Positions 54,102 to 63,436 of a stretch of 64,000 nucleotides of DNA are shown here, piece after piece. Location: assembly GCF_012070565.1 (NCBI RefSeq), contig NZ_JAAQRO010000049.1:1-64000 (forward strand), read 5' to 3'. Origin of the DNA: Anaerosporobacter faecicola. Its GTDB lineage: Bacteria > Bacillota > Clostridia > Lachnospirales > Lachnospiraceae. The notes under the pieces were generated by a model, which saw only the letters and a list, made by a program, of their open reading frames with translations, ran no database searches and had not been told where the DNA came from. Position numbers and translations under genes: made by a program. The stretch's first letter is position 1; the number at the start of each line of letters is the position of its first letter.

Positions 54102-54154
54102 TGCTAACTTTTGGCTTGATTGGGATGGTGGCTGCTTTACTAGGGGTTAGTTAG
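54101..54154 (+). CDS. 17-residue hydrophobic small protein candidate
   Basis: ATG ... TAG encodes MLTFGLIGMVAALLGVS. The start overlaps the upstream stop (TGATG), and AAAGGAGG lies 7 bases before the ATG, one of the best ribosome sites in the window. The peptide could form one short membrane helix. It is too short for motif assignment and may be a partner of the membrane protein before it, or chance. Confidence 0.45.
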   Translation: MLTFGLIGMVAALLGVS

Positions 54155-54353
54155 AGAGTGGAATCGTCTTTCATCAATGCGAGAGGAGTTCCCTTCAATC
54201 GATTGATTGAAGGGGGGGATTACCGATGATCGGGCCTGCGGATTATCCATATGGTTTACATTCGTGTTTTGTAGCTAACCGGAGGGTAATTTGTTAAAAT
54301 CGTTGCCTCGTTTGCTTAATAGACGAGGGCAGGCAGTAAAGAGGGGGAGATTT
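54155..54353 (+). other. 199-bp gap with a strong palindrome
   Basis: CCCTTCAATC and GATTGAAGGG (54191-54214) form a perfect 10-bp stem with a GATT loop. It is followed by G-rich sequence and no T-run, so it is not a normal terminator on the + strand. I compared the region with cyclic-dinucleotide and other riboswitch consensus as I remember it and could not support a match. Confidence 0.4.
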
Positions 54354-54890
54354 ATGTATCTTTATCATTATTATGACAAAACAATTGGTCCATTTCGTAA
54401 TCTATCGGACGTGACGGTAGAAGAAGCAAAAGAAATCTTGGCAAAAATCAAAGTGAATAAACCCCATGTTCAATGTGCGAAACGACAGGACACATATGTG
54501 GAAGATCGTCTCCATTATGAAGCAATCTTGCGTGAGAAGTTTCTGGAAAAGGGTGGTGTGATCAAACGGCAAGTTCCACATTATATGGTTGTAGAGCATA
54601 GTCCTTGGTTAAGTACTTGGTTCGAAAATTGTGCATACATTAAGATTCCGATAGAGGAATTCGATTTGTCTACCGTTTCCTTTACCTATGGGGATTCCCA
54701 TCCGACATTCAGTCCACGTGTTACCGATCAGAAAGAATATCGGAAAAAGCTCTATCGTTACGAGGAGATATTAGATATTATCGACCGATATGGAATGCCT
54801 CAGGATTGGAATGATGATGGACGATTTGGACCAGAACGGTACATTGAGGCACATATATGGAGTGATGAAACGATAATGAGATATCGATAG
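54354..54890 (+). CDS. Hypothetical protein, 178 residues
   Basis: Starts MYLYHYYDKTIGPFRNLSDV at an ATG after GAGGGGGAG. It is rich in aromatic and charged residues (HYMVVEHSPWLSTWFENCAY, MPQDWNDDGRFGPERYIEAH), with no signal peptide and no membrane segment. The opening phrase recalls uncharacterised proteins of clostridia and bacilli that handle phage- or defence-linked functions, but I cannot name a family. The next gene starts 15 bp downstream, so the two are probably co-transcribed. Confidence 0.7.
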   Translation: MYLYHYYDKTIGPFRNLSDVTVEEAKEILAKIKVNKPHVQCAKRQDTYVEDRLHYEAILREKFLEKGGVIKRQVPHYMVVEHSPWLSTWFENCAYIKIPIEEFDLSTVSFTYGDSHPTFSPRVTDQKEYRKKLYRYEEILDIIDRYGMPQDWNDDGRFGPERYIEAHIWSDETIMRYR

Positions 54891-54904
54891 GGGAGGAATT
54901 TTAC

Positions 54905-55390
54905 ATGAGAAGAAAAGATAGAGAAGTAACAGATTTTAAGAAGATTAAGGAGATCATTCAGAAATGCGACACCATTCGTCTTGGATTGTCAGATGGACTT
55001 TATCCGTATGTTGTACCGTTGAGTTTTGGGTATGAGTTTGTTGACGAGCAGATTTATTTTTACATACATGGTGCAATGGAAGGCAGAAAACTTGACTTGA
55101 TGAAAAAGAATGGCGTTTGTTCTTTTGAGATGGACTGTGGGCATGTAATGGAGCTGATGCCCAAACTTAAGGATGTTACAATGCGATATAAGTGTTTAAT
55201 GTGAAAAGCGAACATTAAAATTCTTGACACAGAAGAGAAACAAAGAGCCATTGATTTCTTAATGAATCGACAGGAAGAAACACGACATTTTGATTACAAT
55301 CGGAATGTCATCGAACGTACGATGGTTGCCAAATTAACGGTAACCGAATATAGCGGGAAGATTAATGCAAGTATTGGTCAAACAGAGTAA
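54905..55390 (+). pseudogene. Pyridoxamine-5'-phosphate-oxidase-fold protein (flavin-binding) interrupted by one in-frame TGA
   Basis: One frame runs 54905-55390, broken only by TGA at 55202. Before it: MRRKDREVTDFKKIKEIIQK, LGLSDGLYPYVVPLSFGYEF, GAMEGRKLDLMKKN and VTMRYKCLM. After it: KANIKILDTEEKQRAIDFLM...FDYNRNVIERTMVAKLTVTEYSGK, the normal C-terminal half. Intact family members (5-nitroimidazole-reductase-like) are about 155-160 residues; the whole frame would give 161. TGA probably replaces a GGA glycine codon. It could be a recent mutation, a sequence error or rare read-through. AGGGGAGG precedes the ATG. Confidence 0.8.
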
Positions 55391-55454
55391 GTAAGATGGA
55401 TTGCTAATACTTCAAAATTAAACGGTCAGTAAAGCGTATAATAATTCTAAAACA

Positions 55455-55497
55455 AAAACAGAGGTGATAATTTTTTATATTGTCACCTCTGTTTTCT
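55455..55497 (+). terminator. Terminator after the flavin-reductase-type pseudogene
   Basis: AAAACAGAGGTGA (55455-55467) and TCACCTCTGTTTT (55483-55495) form a perfect 13-bp stem with T-rich flank. Confidence 0.82.
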
Positions 55498-56075
55498 ATG
55501 TTTATAAATGCCATAATAATAGGATTTGACAGGTTATGTAATGGTTATATATAGAATCCGCTTGATTCCCTAATCTTTTCTATGGCTTTTCTATGTCAGA
55601 TATTTAGCTGTCAGATATCTAAGCCGCGTTGATAACCGTTATTCATATTTGATTTACAAAATATAGAAAATAGTATTGTAAAATAAGAGTATGATATGGT
55701 ATAATTAGGAAATGATTGAGCGAGAAACCGTTTTTTCTCCCTTAATTGCCTCAAATCATTCTTAAGTTATTCATTTTCACTAGAAGAGAAGGTAGTTCTT
55801 TACATTCTCAATTCTTAATAATCTAAATCTCCCAATAAGAACTTCCATTTTAAGAGAATTACATAACCAATACGTCATGATTGCAAAGACTTTTTAAGTT
55901 GATTTGCATGTTTTGTTGAGTAGTCTTTGCGCTATTTCATTTAATTAGAGTAACAATAATTGTTTTGATGTACTATGAAAAGCAAGGGCAATATTTCATT
56001 TGGTTAGAAGTGAAAAAGTGAATAAAAAGGTTAAAAGGCATGAAAATACAAGTGAGCTTACATGGAGGAATTCGT
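55498..56075 (+). other. Long AT-rich gap with promoter and structured leader before the SLH-like pair
   Basis: TTGTAA (55676-55681), 18 bp, and TATAAT (55700-55705) form a promoter. The predicted 370-nt leader holds AATGATTGAG (55711-55720) paired with CTCAAATCATT (55750-55760), enclosing GAGAAA/TTTCTC (55722-55739), and a second hairpin GCAAAGACT/AGTCTTTGC near 55882-55932. No coding region is supported. Such a long structured leader is unusual for this window. Confidence 0.5.
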
Positions 56076-57356
56076 TTGAAAAATAAGTGTAAAGGAAACA
56101 TTGGAATTATTCTGTTACTTGTACTTACAATTCTGGTAATACCAAAACAAGTGGCAACTGCAACAACCAAAAACATTACAATCGAGCAGTATTTTGAACT
56201 ACTGATCAAAGCTATGAACGTTACGGTTGATACGACACAAGATAAACCCTATATTACGGCAGCGATGAAAACAGGCTTATTAGAAACAGAAAATGAATTT
56301 ACATATGAAAAAGAAATGACAAGAACAGAGTGTGCGGTACTTACAAATCGGGCGGACATATATCTTAATGGAAATGAAGTAACAAAACTATATGAGAATA
56401 TTGTAAACCTTAAGAGAATATCGGATTTAAGTAACATAATGAAAAATTACCGAGATGATGTGGTACAAGTATTTGGGAAAGGAATCATCATAGGTTATAC
56501 AAATGGAAAATGCACCCAGGATCGAGAATTTAGAGGAAACAATACAATAACCCATAGTGGTGCAAAAGCAGTTATTAAAAAACTTGTTAATAAGAAAAAA
56601 AGAAGTGTGATGTCACCAGATGGTCAACTAACAAGGACCACGAAGTTACCAGTGAATGCGAAGGAGTTTGATTATATATTGGCAAGTTTTCCGAATAGTT
56701 TTTATTTGATGAAGTTTAGATATGAAAGAGTGAAAAGTAATTCAAAATTTGTACTATATGAAACTTATTGTCCCCCAGTAGAAATGAAAAACGATAAAGC
56801 TTATAAAGGTACAGTACAAGAAAATAGGCAGATGTTAGATAAGTATTTATACTATTGGTGTGATATTGTAAAAAAGAATCTTACATACCGGCTAAATGTA
56901 AACTATAAGAAAATTAATGATAAATGGGTAGAGAAATTATGTGCTACTTATAAAAATGGTTCAGTTAGTGATATAAAAAGATATGTTAGTGACATGAAAA
57001 AAAATAAGGTTATTATAAAGTCAGAAATTATCTCAGTAGAGCCTTCATCGCTATATAGTAGTATGGGAACATATGTAAGAGCTTTTGTAAAGTTTAAAGT
57101 AACTAGTGCAAAAAATATAAAAGATAAACTTGTTTATGGTGACGTTTATTTTAAAAATCTTGAAATGGATCAATGGCATGAAGGTTATTATGATATTGAG
57201 ATAAATGGCAATACATACGGAGATGGTAGTGAATATCGGGTTAGTTCAGATGCATTAAACGACTACTTTCAACAATATAAAACAAAAATATTAAAACCTA
57301 CATTTAATAAAAATGGTGATGAAGATTTTCCCGATGGTTATTATTTTTGGAAGTAG
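56076..57356 (+). CDS. Secreted SLH-like protein, copy 1
   Basis: 426 residues. A signal peptide (about 1-30: basic start, then IGIILLLVLTILVIPKQ) is followed by S-layer-homology-like units (YITAAMKTGLLETENEF with TRTECAVLTNRAD, and FGKGIIIGYTNGKC with ITHSGAKAVIKKL). The rest has no family I know and is rich in Lys, Tyr and Asn. SLH domains bind secondary cell-wall polymers. The start is TTG at 56076, 5 bases after TGGAGGAA. The neighbouring paralogue has the same spacing and an ATG, and gives 427 residues. An ATG at 56040 has no ribosome site. Confidence 0.8.
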   Translation: MKNKCKGNIGIILLLVLTILVIPKQVATATTKNITIEQYFELLIKAMNVTVDTTQDKPYITAAMKTGLLETENEFTYEKEMTRTECAVLTNRADIYLNGNEVTKLYENIVNLKRISDLSNIMKNYRDDVVQVFGKGIIIGYTNGKCTQDREFRGNNTITHSGAKAVIKKLVNKKKRSVMSPDGQLTRTTKLPVNAKEFDYILASFPNSFYLMKFRYERVKSNSKFVLYETYCPPVEMKNDKAYKGTVQENRQMLDKYLYYWCDIVKKNLTYRLNVNYKKINDKWVEKLCATYKNGSVSDIKRYVSDMKKNKVIIKSEIISVEPSSLYSSMGTYVRAFVKFKVTSAKNIKDKLVYGDVYFKNLEMDQWHEGYYDIEINGNTYGDGSEYRVSSDALNDYFQQYKTKILKPTFNKNGDEDFPDGYYFWK

Positions 57357-57520
57357 GTGTTTATGTATTTTGAAATTAAAGTACCTATGTTTCAAATTGT
57401 CATGAATAGTAATGCGGAAGGGGTGTGATGATTAAAAATATGATTTAAGCAGTTATTTAATATCATAGTAAAAATGAAAAAAAGTATTTATAAATTAAAT
57501 TACATGGAGGAATTTATTAT

Positions 57521-58804
57521 ATGAAAAATATGTGTAAAAGAAACATTGGAATTATTCTATTACTCGTAATGACAATTCTGTTAATACCCAAACAAGTGGT
57601 AACTGCAGCAACCAAAAACATTACAATCGAGCAGTATATTGAATTATTGATCAAAGCTATGAACGTTACGATTGATGCAACACAAGAAAAACCGTATATA
57701 GCAGCAGCAATCAAGACAGGCTTATTAGAAAAAGAGGATGAATTTGCTCATGAAAAAGAAATGACAAGAACAGAGTGTGCAGTGCTTACAAATCGGGCGG
57801 ATGTATATCTTAATGGAAATGAAGTAACAAAACTATATGAGAATATCGTAAAACTTAAGAGAATATCGGATCTAAGTAACATAACGAAAAAATACCGAGA
57901 TGATGTGGTACAAGTATTTGGGAAAGGAATCATCATAGGTTATACGAATGGAAAATGCACCCAGGATCGAGAGTTTAGAGGAAACAATACAATAACCCAT
58001 AGTGGTGCAAAAGCAGTTATTAAAAAACTTGTTAATAAGAAAAAAAGAAGTGTGATGTCACCAGATGGTCAACTAACAAGGACCACGAAATTGCCAGTGA
58101 ATGCGAAGGAGTTTGATTATGTATTGGCAAGTTTTCCGAATAGTTTTTATTTGATGAAGTTTGAGTATGAATTAGGAAAAATGAGTTATAAACCTAAATT
58201 AGGGGAAACTTATTGGACACCAGCAGAAGCTAAAAACAAACCAACATATAAAGGTACTGTTGCACAAAGAAGGGAGATGCTAGATAAATATCTTTACTAT
58301 TGGTGTGATGTAATTAAAAAAAATCTTACATATCGTCTAAATGTGAATTATAAAACTATTGATGATACATGGTCAAAAGGTTTATGTGCTACTTTTCAAA
58401 ATGAGTCATTAAGTAATATCAAAGAATATATAAAACAAATAAAACAAAATAAGGTAATAATAAAATCTTCTATAATTTCTGTTGAACCGTCAACATTATA
58501 TTATGGTACAGGTGCATATATAAGAGTATATGTGAAATTCAAAGTTACTAATGCAAAGAACATGAATAATAACCTTATATATGGCCGTATTTATATGCCA
58601 AACCTTAAATTAAATAAGTGGCACGAGGGATATTATGATATTCAAATTAATGGACATACATATGGAGATGGAAGTGAATATTTAGTTAGTTCAAGTGATT
58701 TAAATGATTTTTGGGGGAAACAATATAAAACAAAAATACTAAAGCCTTCATTTAACAAAAAAGGGGATGAGGATTTTGTTGATGGATACTACTATTTTAA
58801 ATAA
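57521..58804 (+). CDS. Secreted SLH-like protein, copy 2 (tandem paralogue)
   Basis: 427 residues, same plan as the preceding gene: signal peptide, SLH-like units, unknown C-terminal domain ending DEDFVDGYYYFK (copy 1: DEDFPDGYYFWK). From the signal peptide to about residue 215 the DNA is almost identical to copy 1, with only a handful of differences in 270 bases around 57890-58160. Past MKF the two diverge sharply. TGGAGGAATT precedes the ATG. A 1088-residue secreted protein starts 13 bp downstream, so the pair and that protein may form a cell-surface complex. Confidence 0.82.
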   Translation: MKNMCKRNIGIILLLVMTILLIPKQVVTAATKNITIEQYIELLIKAMNVTIDATQEKPYIAAAIKTGLLEKEDEFAHEKEMTRTECAVLTNRADVYLNGNEVTKLYENIVKLKRISDLSNITKKYRDDVVQVFGKGIIIGYTNGKCTQDREFRGNNTITHSGAKAVIKKLVNKKKRSVMSPDGQLTRTTKLPVNAKEFDYVLASFPNSFYLMKFEYELGKMSYKPKLGETYWTPAEAKNKPTYKGTVAQRREMLDKYLYYWCDVIKKNLTYRLNVNYKTIDDTWSKGLCATFQNESLSNIKEYIKQIKQNKVIIKSSIISVEPSTLYYGTGAYIRVYVKFKVTNAKNMNNNLIYGRIYMPNLKLNKWHEGYYDIQINGHTYGDGSEYLVSSSDLNDFWGKQYKTKILKPSFNKKGDEDFVDGYYYFK

Positions 58805-58816
58805 CGGAGGTAGTAA

Positions 58817-61800
58817 TTGAAAAAAAAGTGTTTAATCTTTATTTGTATTATATTAATTATACTAATCAGCTGGACTAACATAATACCTGTAAGTGCTAAT
58901 GATTCTAACAATGCAAATGTTTATTCTGAAGATGGTTACATACAGTACATAACACTCGATACAAAAGCGTTAGATCCAAGTAGACCAACGTGGGGAAATA
59001 CAGGATTTGTAATACGATTAGATTATGTTACAAGTTGTAATCCACTAAAAGATAAAAAGTATGCAATTATACGGTTTAATGATGAGGGTGTAGACAAAAA
59101 AGTTGATGATTTGGGTGATGGAAAGAAAAGAAGCACCTACACCATCACCGAAAAAGCTCTACGCAAAGCACTACGAAACTCAAAATATGGGAATTTAGAA
59201 GAAGAGTTTGATGAATTGATTGAAAAAAACAAACCAATTTATTTAAACGGTATCTTTCAAGTTTACCACGGTGGAGTAAAGTATGGCCCAGAGATCTTTA
59301 CGTATAATGGTGGCTATGACAGTAATGGTAAATATCGAAAAGGTATTTATACTGCTGAAGGTTGGCGAGATCCAACTACATTTGGTCAATATTTTAATAT
59401 TAAGGTACAATATGAGCCTGGAACACATCCAGTAAGTATTGAATATCGAACGCAGTACAATGAGTTATTGTATTCCAAAGACTTGGAAAAAGTTAAAACC
59501 GGAACAGAAGTTAAAGCTCCAACATTTCAAAAAACATATAAAAAAAATGGATACACATATGAATTGTATCGGAGTTATTATATTAATTTATCAAGTCCTA
59601 ATGAGACGAAAGGAAATAAAAAATTAAGCAAAGGGGATAGCATCGAAGCAGTAAGTAAAAGAACAGCGAAAGTTAAGAGCGGTGGGCTAAAATTTGTTGC
59701 CATGTATAAATTAAAAGGGGAAGAGTTGGAAGAAGTACCCGCGGATGAAAAAGAGGTTGAGTTTGAGGAACCAGAACCTACGGCAGTTATCAAAGCTGAT
59801 CAAAGAGGAAGTGAACAGTTTAATGTAAGTGATGGAATCCCTACAACAGAGGATTTGTACGTTAATGTATTTACAACTGATTATCTTGTCAGTTATCGAT
59901 TTATTAAGAAAGTTGGTATAAAAAAAGTACCTGTAAATGTTGAAAAAACTTATACATTAAAATGGGATAAGGAAATAAAAGAGAAAGATCCAGATACGGG
60001 AGAAGATGTGATTACGTATGAACCACAGTCAAGTACGGAAACTGTGAATGTTACAGTTGATTTAGAAAGGGCATATGGATACTGGAGAATTGAGCAATTA
60101 GATGTTTTTGCATTAACAAGTGCTGAGGTTATGAATAATGCATTTCCTGGAGATTGCATTACCATTAATGCGGAAGGAGTAACATTACCGGAGATAACGT
60201 ATAAAGTAGATAAAGCGTTAGATCAGCATGTATTTCTACCGAAAGATATAAAAGATAAGTATGTTTTGCCGGCCGCTGAGATTATTGGAACTACATCAAA
60301 ACCTGATATACCAGAGGAAGATTTGTCAGCATACGTTAATGGTGAAGTTGGTGAACTGATCGTACAGAATGATAAATTGGTCTATAATGGAAAGACAATT
60401 ATGACTGATGAACAAACGGAAAAGGAAGGCATTGCCCCTGATAATATAGAACAAGGGAAAATGATTACGGAAAATACGCTATACAAATATAACATTACCA
60501 TACCGAGAGAGAAGGCAAATGATTATTATCAATCGAAAGGGACAGTGAAATACACATCGGGGATACATATAGGAAAAACATCTACAATAAATGAAATTGT
60601 ATATGATATTGGTGGCATAAATGATGTTGTCGTACATACACCCACAGTTTGTAATGCTCAACTAACGGATCTGAAACCATATAACCAAAGAGTAATTCCA
60701 GAAAAGACACGAGCGTCTTTAATCTTAGATAAAACATTTCAAATATATCTTCCTACAACAGGAAATCACAATGATTATCTAGGCTATGGTACCCGAGACT
60801 ATGGAAAATACATGGCGGGAAGAGAGGTAAAGTTTCCATTTGACGTTTATTGTGGAACACAATATATAGCTGCCAATACATGGGTTAATATCAGTGCGGA
60901 TACGACTGCATATTATTTACCAACGTGGGTAGCAGAAGGAAACTACACAATTGAATTTCGAGCACCAGCAATTAATAGTGAAGCCAATAATACGAATAGT
61001 GAAATGTATGCCAATTATACATTGTCGAATTACGTTGCTATAGATACGATTGATGTAAATGTCAGCGGCAGAATCTACAACTTACAAATCTACGACATCA
61101 CTGATTATCCAACTTGGCAGGACGTATTTCGGAATAAGAACTCACTTACCCTGACAGGAAATACTTATACTGTTGGAACCAATGACCAGAATGGTTTGTT
61201 CACAGGGAGATTAGAGAAATATACATTTCCTTTAGTTAATGGAAGTCATCCTACGTATGAAACAATAGGCGCAGTAAAGCTAGGGTATGGTACGAGGTTT
61301 AAGTTTACAACCATCGGAGATTTGTATAACAACGACCAAGTCAAGATTGTTCCAAGGTTTTACTATGTTGATGCAAAGGGGCAGAACAGACAGGAGGTTG
61401 ATCTGTATTATACGGAAACGTATGAGAATCAGAGAAACTATCTGGTCAAAGTCGGCAGCGCAAGAGATAAGCGGAATATGAAAATCGGGACCTTGGGAAG
61501 CAAATATTGGCAAGTGCCTGATATAGAAATCGCAGCAACTTGTTATGCAACAGGGAAAACAATGAAGGAGGTACGAGCGCAACAAGAGAAGCTATTTTCA
61601 TTTGGAGGTATTACGATAAGCAGTGCATTTCGAACATTTTGTGGGACAAGCAATTATACCCCAACGAAGACGATACCAAGTACGGTTGACCCTAAGATCG
61701 TTATACAATCCGTACAGACTTGGTATGGGGAGTACTATTTACCAAGCGAGGTTCATGTGTTACCAAAAGGATATGATTTGGAGAAATATTTCATCACACA

Positions 61801-62083
61801 TGATCGGGTGGATTTTACAGAAGATATGTGGTTGAAGAATGGCTATATTATTGTAAATTTTGAAATTATAACCTATCAGGAGGGAAAGGAGGAAGGACAC
61901 TTAAGTTATATCAATAAAGAAAATGCGCTTGCTGGCTATTGTAATATGTGGGATTTGGAGGGGGCTCCTTTGCGTAAAGTAGATGTAGAAGGAAATGTCT
62001 TCGAGTTCAAATATGGGGATTACTTATTGTATTATACAGAACGATCAGCAGCGAAGGATTACAGGTCGGGAGGAACGCATTAG
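58817..62083 (+). CDS. Large secreted protein of unknown function (DUF5704-like)
   Basis: 1088 residues. A signal peptide (about 1-28: MKKKCLIFICIILIILISW) is followed by an extended, Thr/Tyr/Asp-rich sequence with beta-sandwich character and no transmembrane anchor. The C-terminal part (PKGYDLEKYFITHDRVDFTE, KNGYIIVNFEIITYQEG, LSYINKENALAGYCNMWDLE) recalls DUF5704, from memory. There is no LPxTG motif and no SLH unit, so it may be held by the SLH-like proteins encoded before it. The start is TTG at 58817, 8 bases after CGGAGG. Possible roles are adhesion, matrix or surface structure; none is shown. Confidence 0.75.
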   Translation: MKKKCLIFICIILIILISWTNIIPVSANDSNNANVYSEDGYIQYITLDTKALDPSRPTWGNTGFVIRLDYVTSCNPLKDKKYAIIRFNDEGVDKKVDDLGDGKKRSTYTITEKALRKALRNSKYGNLEEEFDELIEKNKPIYLNGIFQVYHGGVKYGPEIFTYNGGYDSNGKYRKGIYTAEGWRDPTTFGQYFNIKVQYEPGTHPVSIEYRTQYNELLYSKDLEKVKTGTEVKAPTFQKTYKKNGYTYELYRSYYINLSSPNETKGNKKLSKGDSIEAVSKRTAKVKSGGLKFVAMYKLKGEELEEVPADEKEVEFEEPEPTAVIKADQRGSEQFNVSDGIPTTEDLYVNVFTTDYLVSYRFIKKVGIKKVPVNVEKTYTLKWDKEIKEKDPDTGEDVITYEPQSSTETVNVTVDLERAYGYWRIEQLDVFALTSAEVMNNAFPGDCITINAEGVTLPEITYKVDKALDQHVFLPKDIKDKYVLPAAEIIGTTSKPDIPEEDLSAYVNGEVGELIVQNDKLVYNGKTIMTDEQTEKEGIAPDNIEQGKMITENTLYKYNITIPREKANDYYQSKGTVKYTSGIHIGKTSTINEIVYDIGGINDVVVHTPTVCNAQLTDLKPYNQRVIPEKTRASLILDKTFQIYLPTTGNHNDYLGYGTRDYGKYMAGREVKFPFDVYCGTQYIAANTWVNISADTTAYYLPTWVAEGNYTIEFRAPAINSEANNTNSEMYANYTLSNYVAIDTIDVNVSGRIYNLQIYDITDYPTWQDVFRNKNSLTLTGNTYTVGTNDQNGLFTGRLEKYTFPLVNGSHPTYETIGAVKLGYGTRFKFTTIGDLYNNDQVKIVPRFYYVDAKGQNRQEVDLYYTETYENQRNYLVKVGSARDKRNMKIGTLGSKYWQVPDIEIAATCYATGKTMKEVRAQQEKLFSFGGITISSAFRTFCGTSNYTPTKTIPSTVDPKIVIQSVQTWYGEYYLPSEVHVLPKGYDLEKYFITHDRVDFTEDMWLKNGYIIVNFEIITYQEGKEEGHLSYINKENALAGYCNMWDLEGAPLRKVDVEGNVFEFKYGDYLLYYTERSAAKDYRSGGTH

Positions 62084-62393
62084 CAACCAATAAACTAGCA
62101 ATAAACAACAGTATTTATTAAGCAGTAATTAACATTAGATATTTGTTGGCTATAACATTTAGCAGAAAGAATAGTTAGTAGCAACAACATTAGCAGTAAC
62201 ACATTAATAGCAATAACATTGACGGAATCAGAGACGAAATCAGAGACGGAATCAGAGACGGAATCAGAGACAGATTCAGAATCAACATAAGAAACAGCAT
62301 AAGAAACAACAGTAGCAGCAACATAGTAGTCGCAATAATATTAATAGATATAGCAATATCTACAGAAATAACATTTATAGAGATGGAGGTCAC
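62084..62393. repeat. 310-bp low-complexity gap with a 12-bp tandem repeat
   Basis: The unit GACGGAATCAGA is repeated from 62221 to about 62280, with one-base variants. Read in the frame from 62222 it encodes a run of Thr-Glu-Ser-Glu units, then Ser-Thr and a stop. No start codon with a ribosome site serves that frame. Around it, phrases like AGCAATAACA and AGCAACAACA recur imperfectly. It looks like slippage-prone DNA, perhaps the remnant of a Ser/Thr-rich linker gene. The next gene has its own AGATGGAGG site at the end. Confidence 0.6.
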
Positions 62394-63335
62394 ATGGAAT
62401 ATAGTGAATTTATTAAGCAGGTCAAATCTTGCATAGAGCAAAGAGCTTCAATAGGGTATCAGGTACAATTACATACCATTATGAAGAATAATGATGTGGA
62501 ACGGATTGGTTTGGTACTTGTGAAAGAAGGGGCGCGTGTAACCCCAACAATCTATCTGGATCGATATTATGGACGTTACAAAAGAGGAGAAACACTGGAG
62601 CAATTGTGTTCAGAGATGTACGATCTACGAATTATGACAGAGCAAGAGGAAACAATGGAAACGCTGACTGCTAACATGGATCTTGCAGCTTGGGAGGATA
62701 AGATTATTTATCGACTGGTCAATCGAAAGAAGAATCAAAAGCGTCTACAGAATGCACCATTTATGCAGTTCATGGATTTGGCAATCACCTTTCATTGCAT
62801 AGTACGGAATTCCAATGATGAGATTGGATCATTTCAGATTACAAGAGAGTTGATGGAACGGTGGAATCTTACCGTAAAGGAATTGTATCAATACGCTGGT
62901 AGCAATACACCAAAATTCTTTCCTGCTAAGATTAATACGATGGAAGATGTGTTACAGGAGTTGATGAGTCCTGAGGAATATCGAATGATAGTAGAGGATG
63001 AAGAAACTAAAGATGTGCTATGGCAGCAGACAGAGGAGGAAGAAAGAAGTTCTCCGAAAATGTATATCCTGACAAACTCCAATGGAATCAATGGAGCAAG
63101 TGCTTTGTTGTATCCGAAAGTAATAGAAGAATTCTCAAATAAAATCGAAGCAAGTGTCTATATACTACCAAGTAGTATTCATGAAGTTATTCTAGTTCCC
63201 TTTCAAGAAGATATCGAAAAATCTCAATTAATCCAAATGGTAAATGAAGTGAATGAAACACAAGTAGAAAATGAGGAAGTTCTTTCGTCAAATGTGTATT
63301 TTTATGACATAAAACAGAAGGAATTAAGCTATTAA
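62394..63335 (+). CDS. DUF5688-like cytoplasmic protein, function unknown
   Basis: 313 residues. The N-terminal segment (VKSCIEQRASIGYQVQLHTI, NNDVERIGLVLVKEGARVTP, TIYLDRYYGRYKRGETLEQL) and the later MYILTNSNGINGASALLYP and YILPSSIHEVILVPF match a family I recall as DUF5688, often found in several copies in Lachnospiraceae. No signal or membrane segment. GATGGAGGTCAC precedes the ATG. Function unknown. Confidence 0.75.
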   Translation: MEYSEFIKQVKSCIEQRASIGYQVQLHTIMKNNDVERIGLVLVKEGARVTPTIYLDRYYGRYKRGETLEQLCSEMYDLRIMTEQEETMETLTANMDLAAWEDKIIYRLVNRKKNQKRLQNAPFMQFMDLAITFHCIVRNSNDEIGSFQITRELMERWNLTVKELYQYAGSNTPKFFPAKINTMEDVLQELMSPEEYRMIVEDEETKDVLWQQTEEEERSSPKMYILTNSNGINGASALLYPKVIEEFSNKIEASVYILPSSIHEVILVPFQEDIEKSQLIQMVNEVNETQVENEEVLSSNVYFYDIKQKELSY

Positions 63336-63436
63336 TTGCCGAATTGAATGCACAACAACCATGATTTAGAAAGTGTAATTCGATTCCTGTTTGACAATAT
63401 TGAAAAGTTAACTTTTACAAAAAGATTAGTGATACT

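Noticed and set aside
54155-54353. Cyclic-di-GMP or other riboswitch next to the GGDEF-EAL operon
   Set aside because: Only a simple palindrome is present; the conserved core of GEMM-type riboswitches as I remember it is absent.
55202-55204. TGA read as selenocysteine in the flavin-reductase-type gene
   Set aside because: Family members have glycine rather than a redox cysteine at that place, and I see no selenocysteine insertion hairpin directly after the codon.
62221-62285. CRISPR-like repeats
   Set aside because: Units are 12 bp, directly adjacent, without spacers, and no cas gene is present.
62190-62441. Leucine-rich open frame on the minus strand
   Set aside because: It is the antisense of the 12-bp repeat and of the next gene's start, with no ribosome site.
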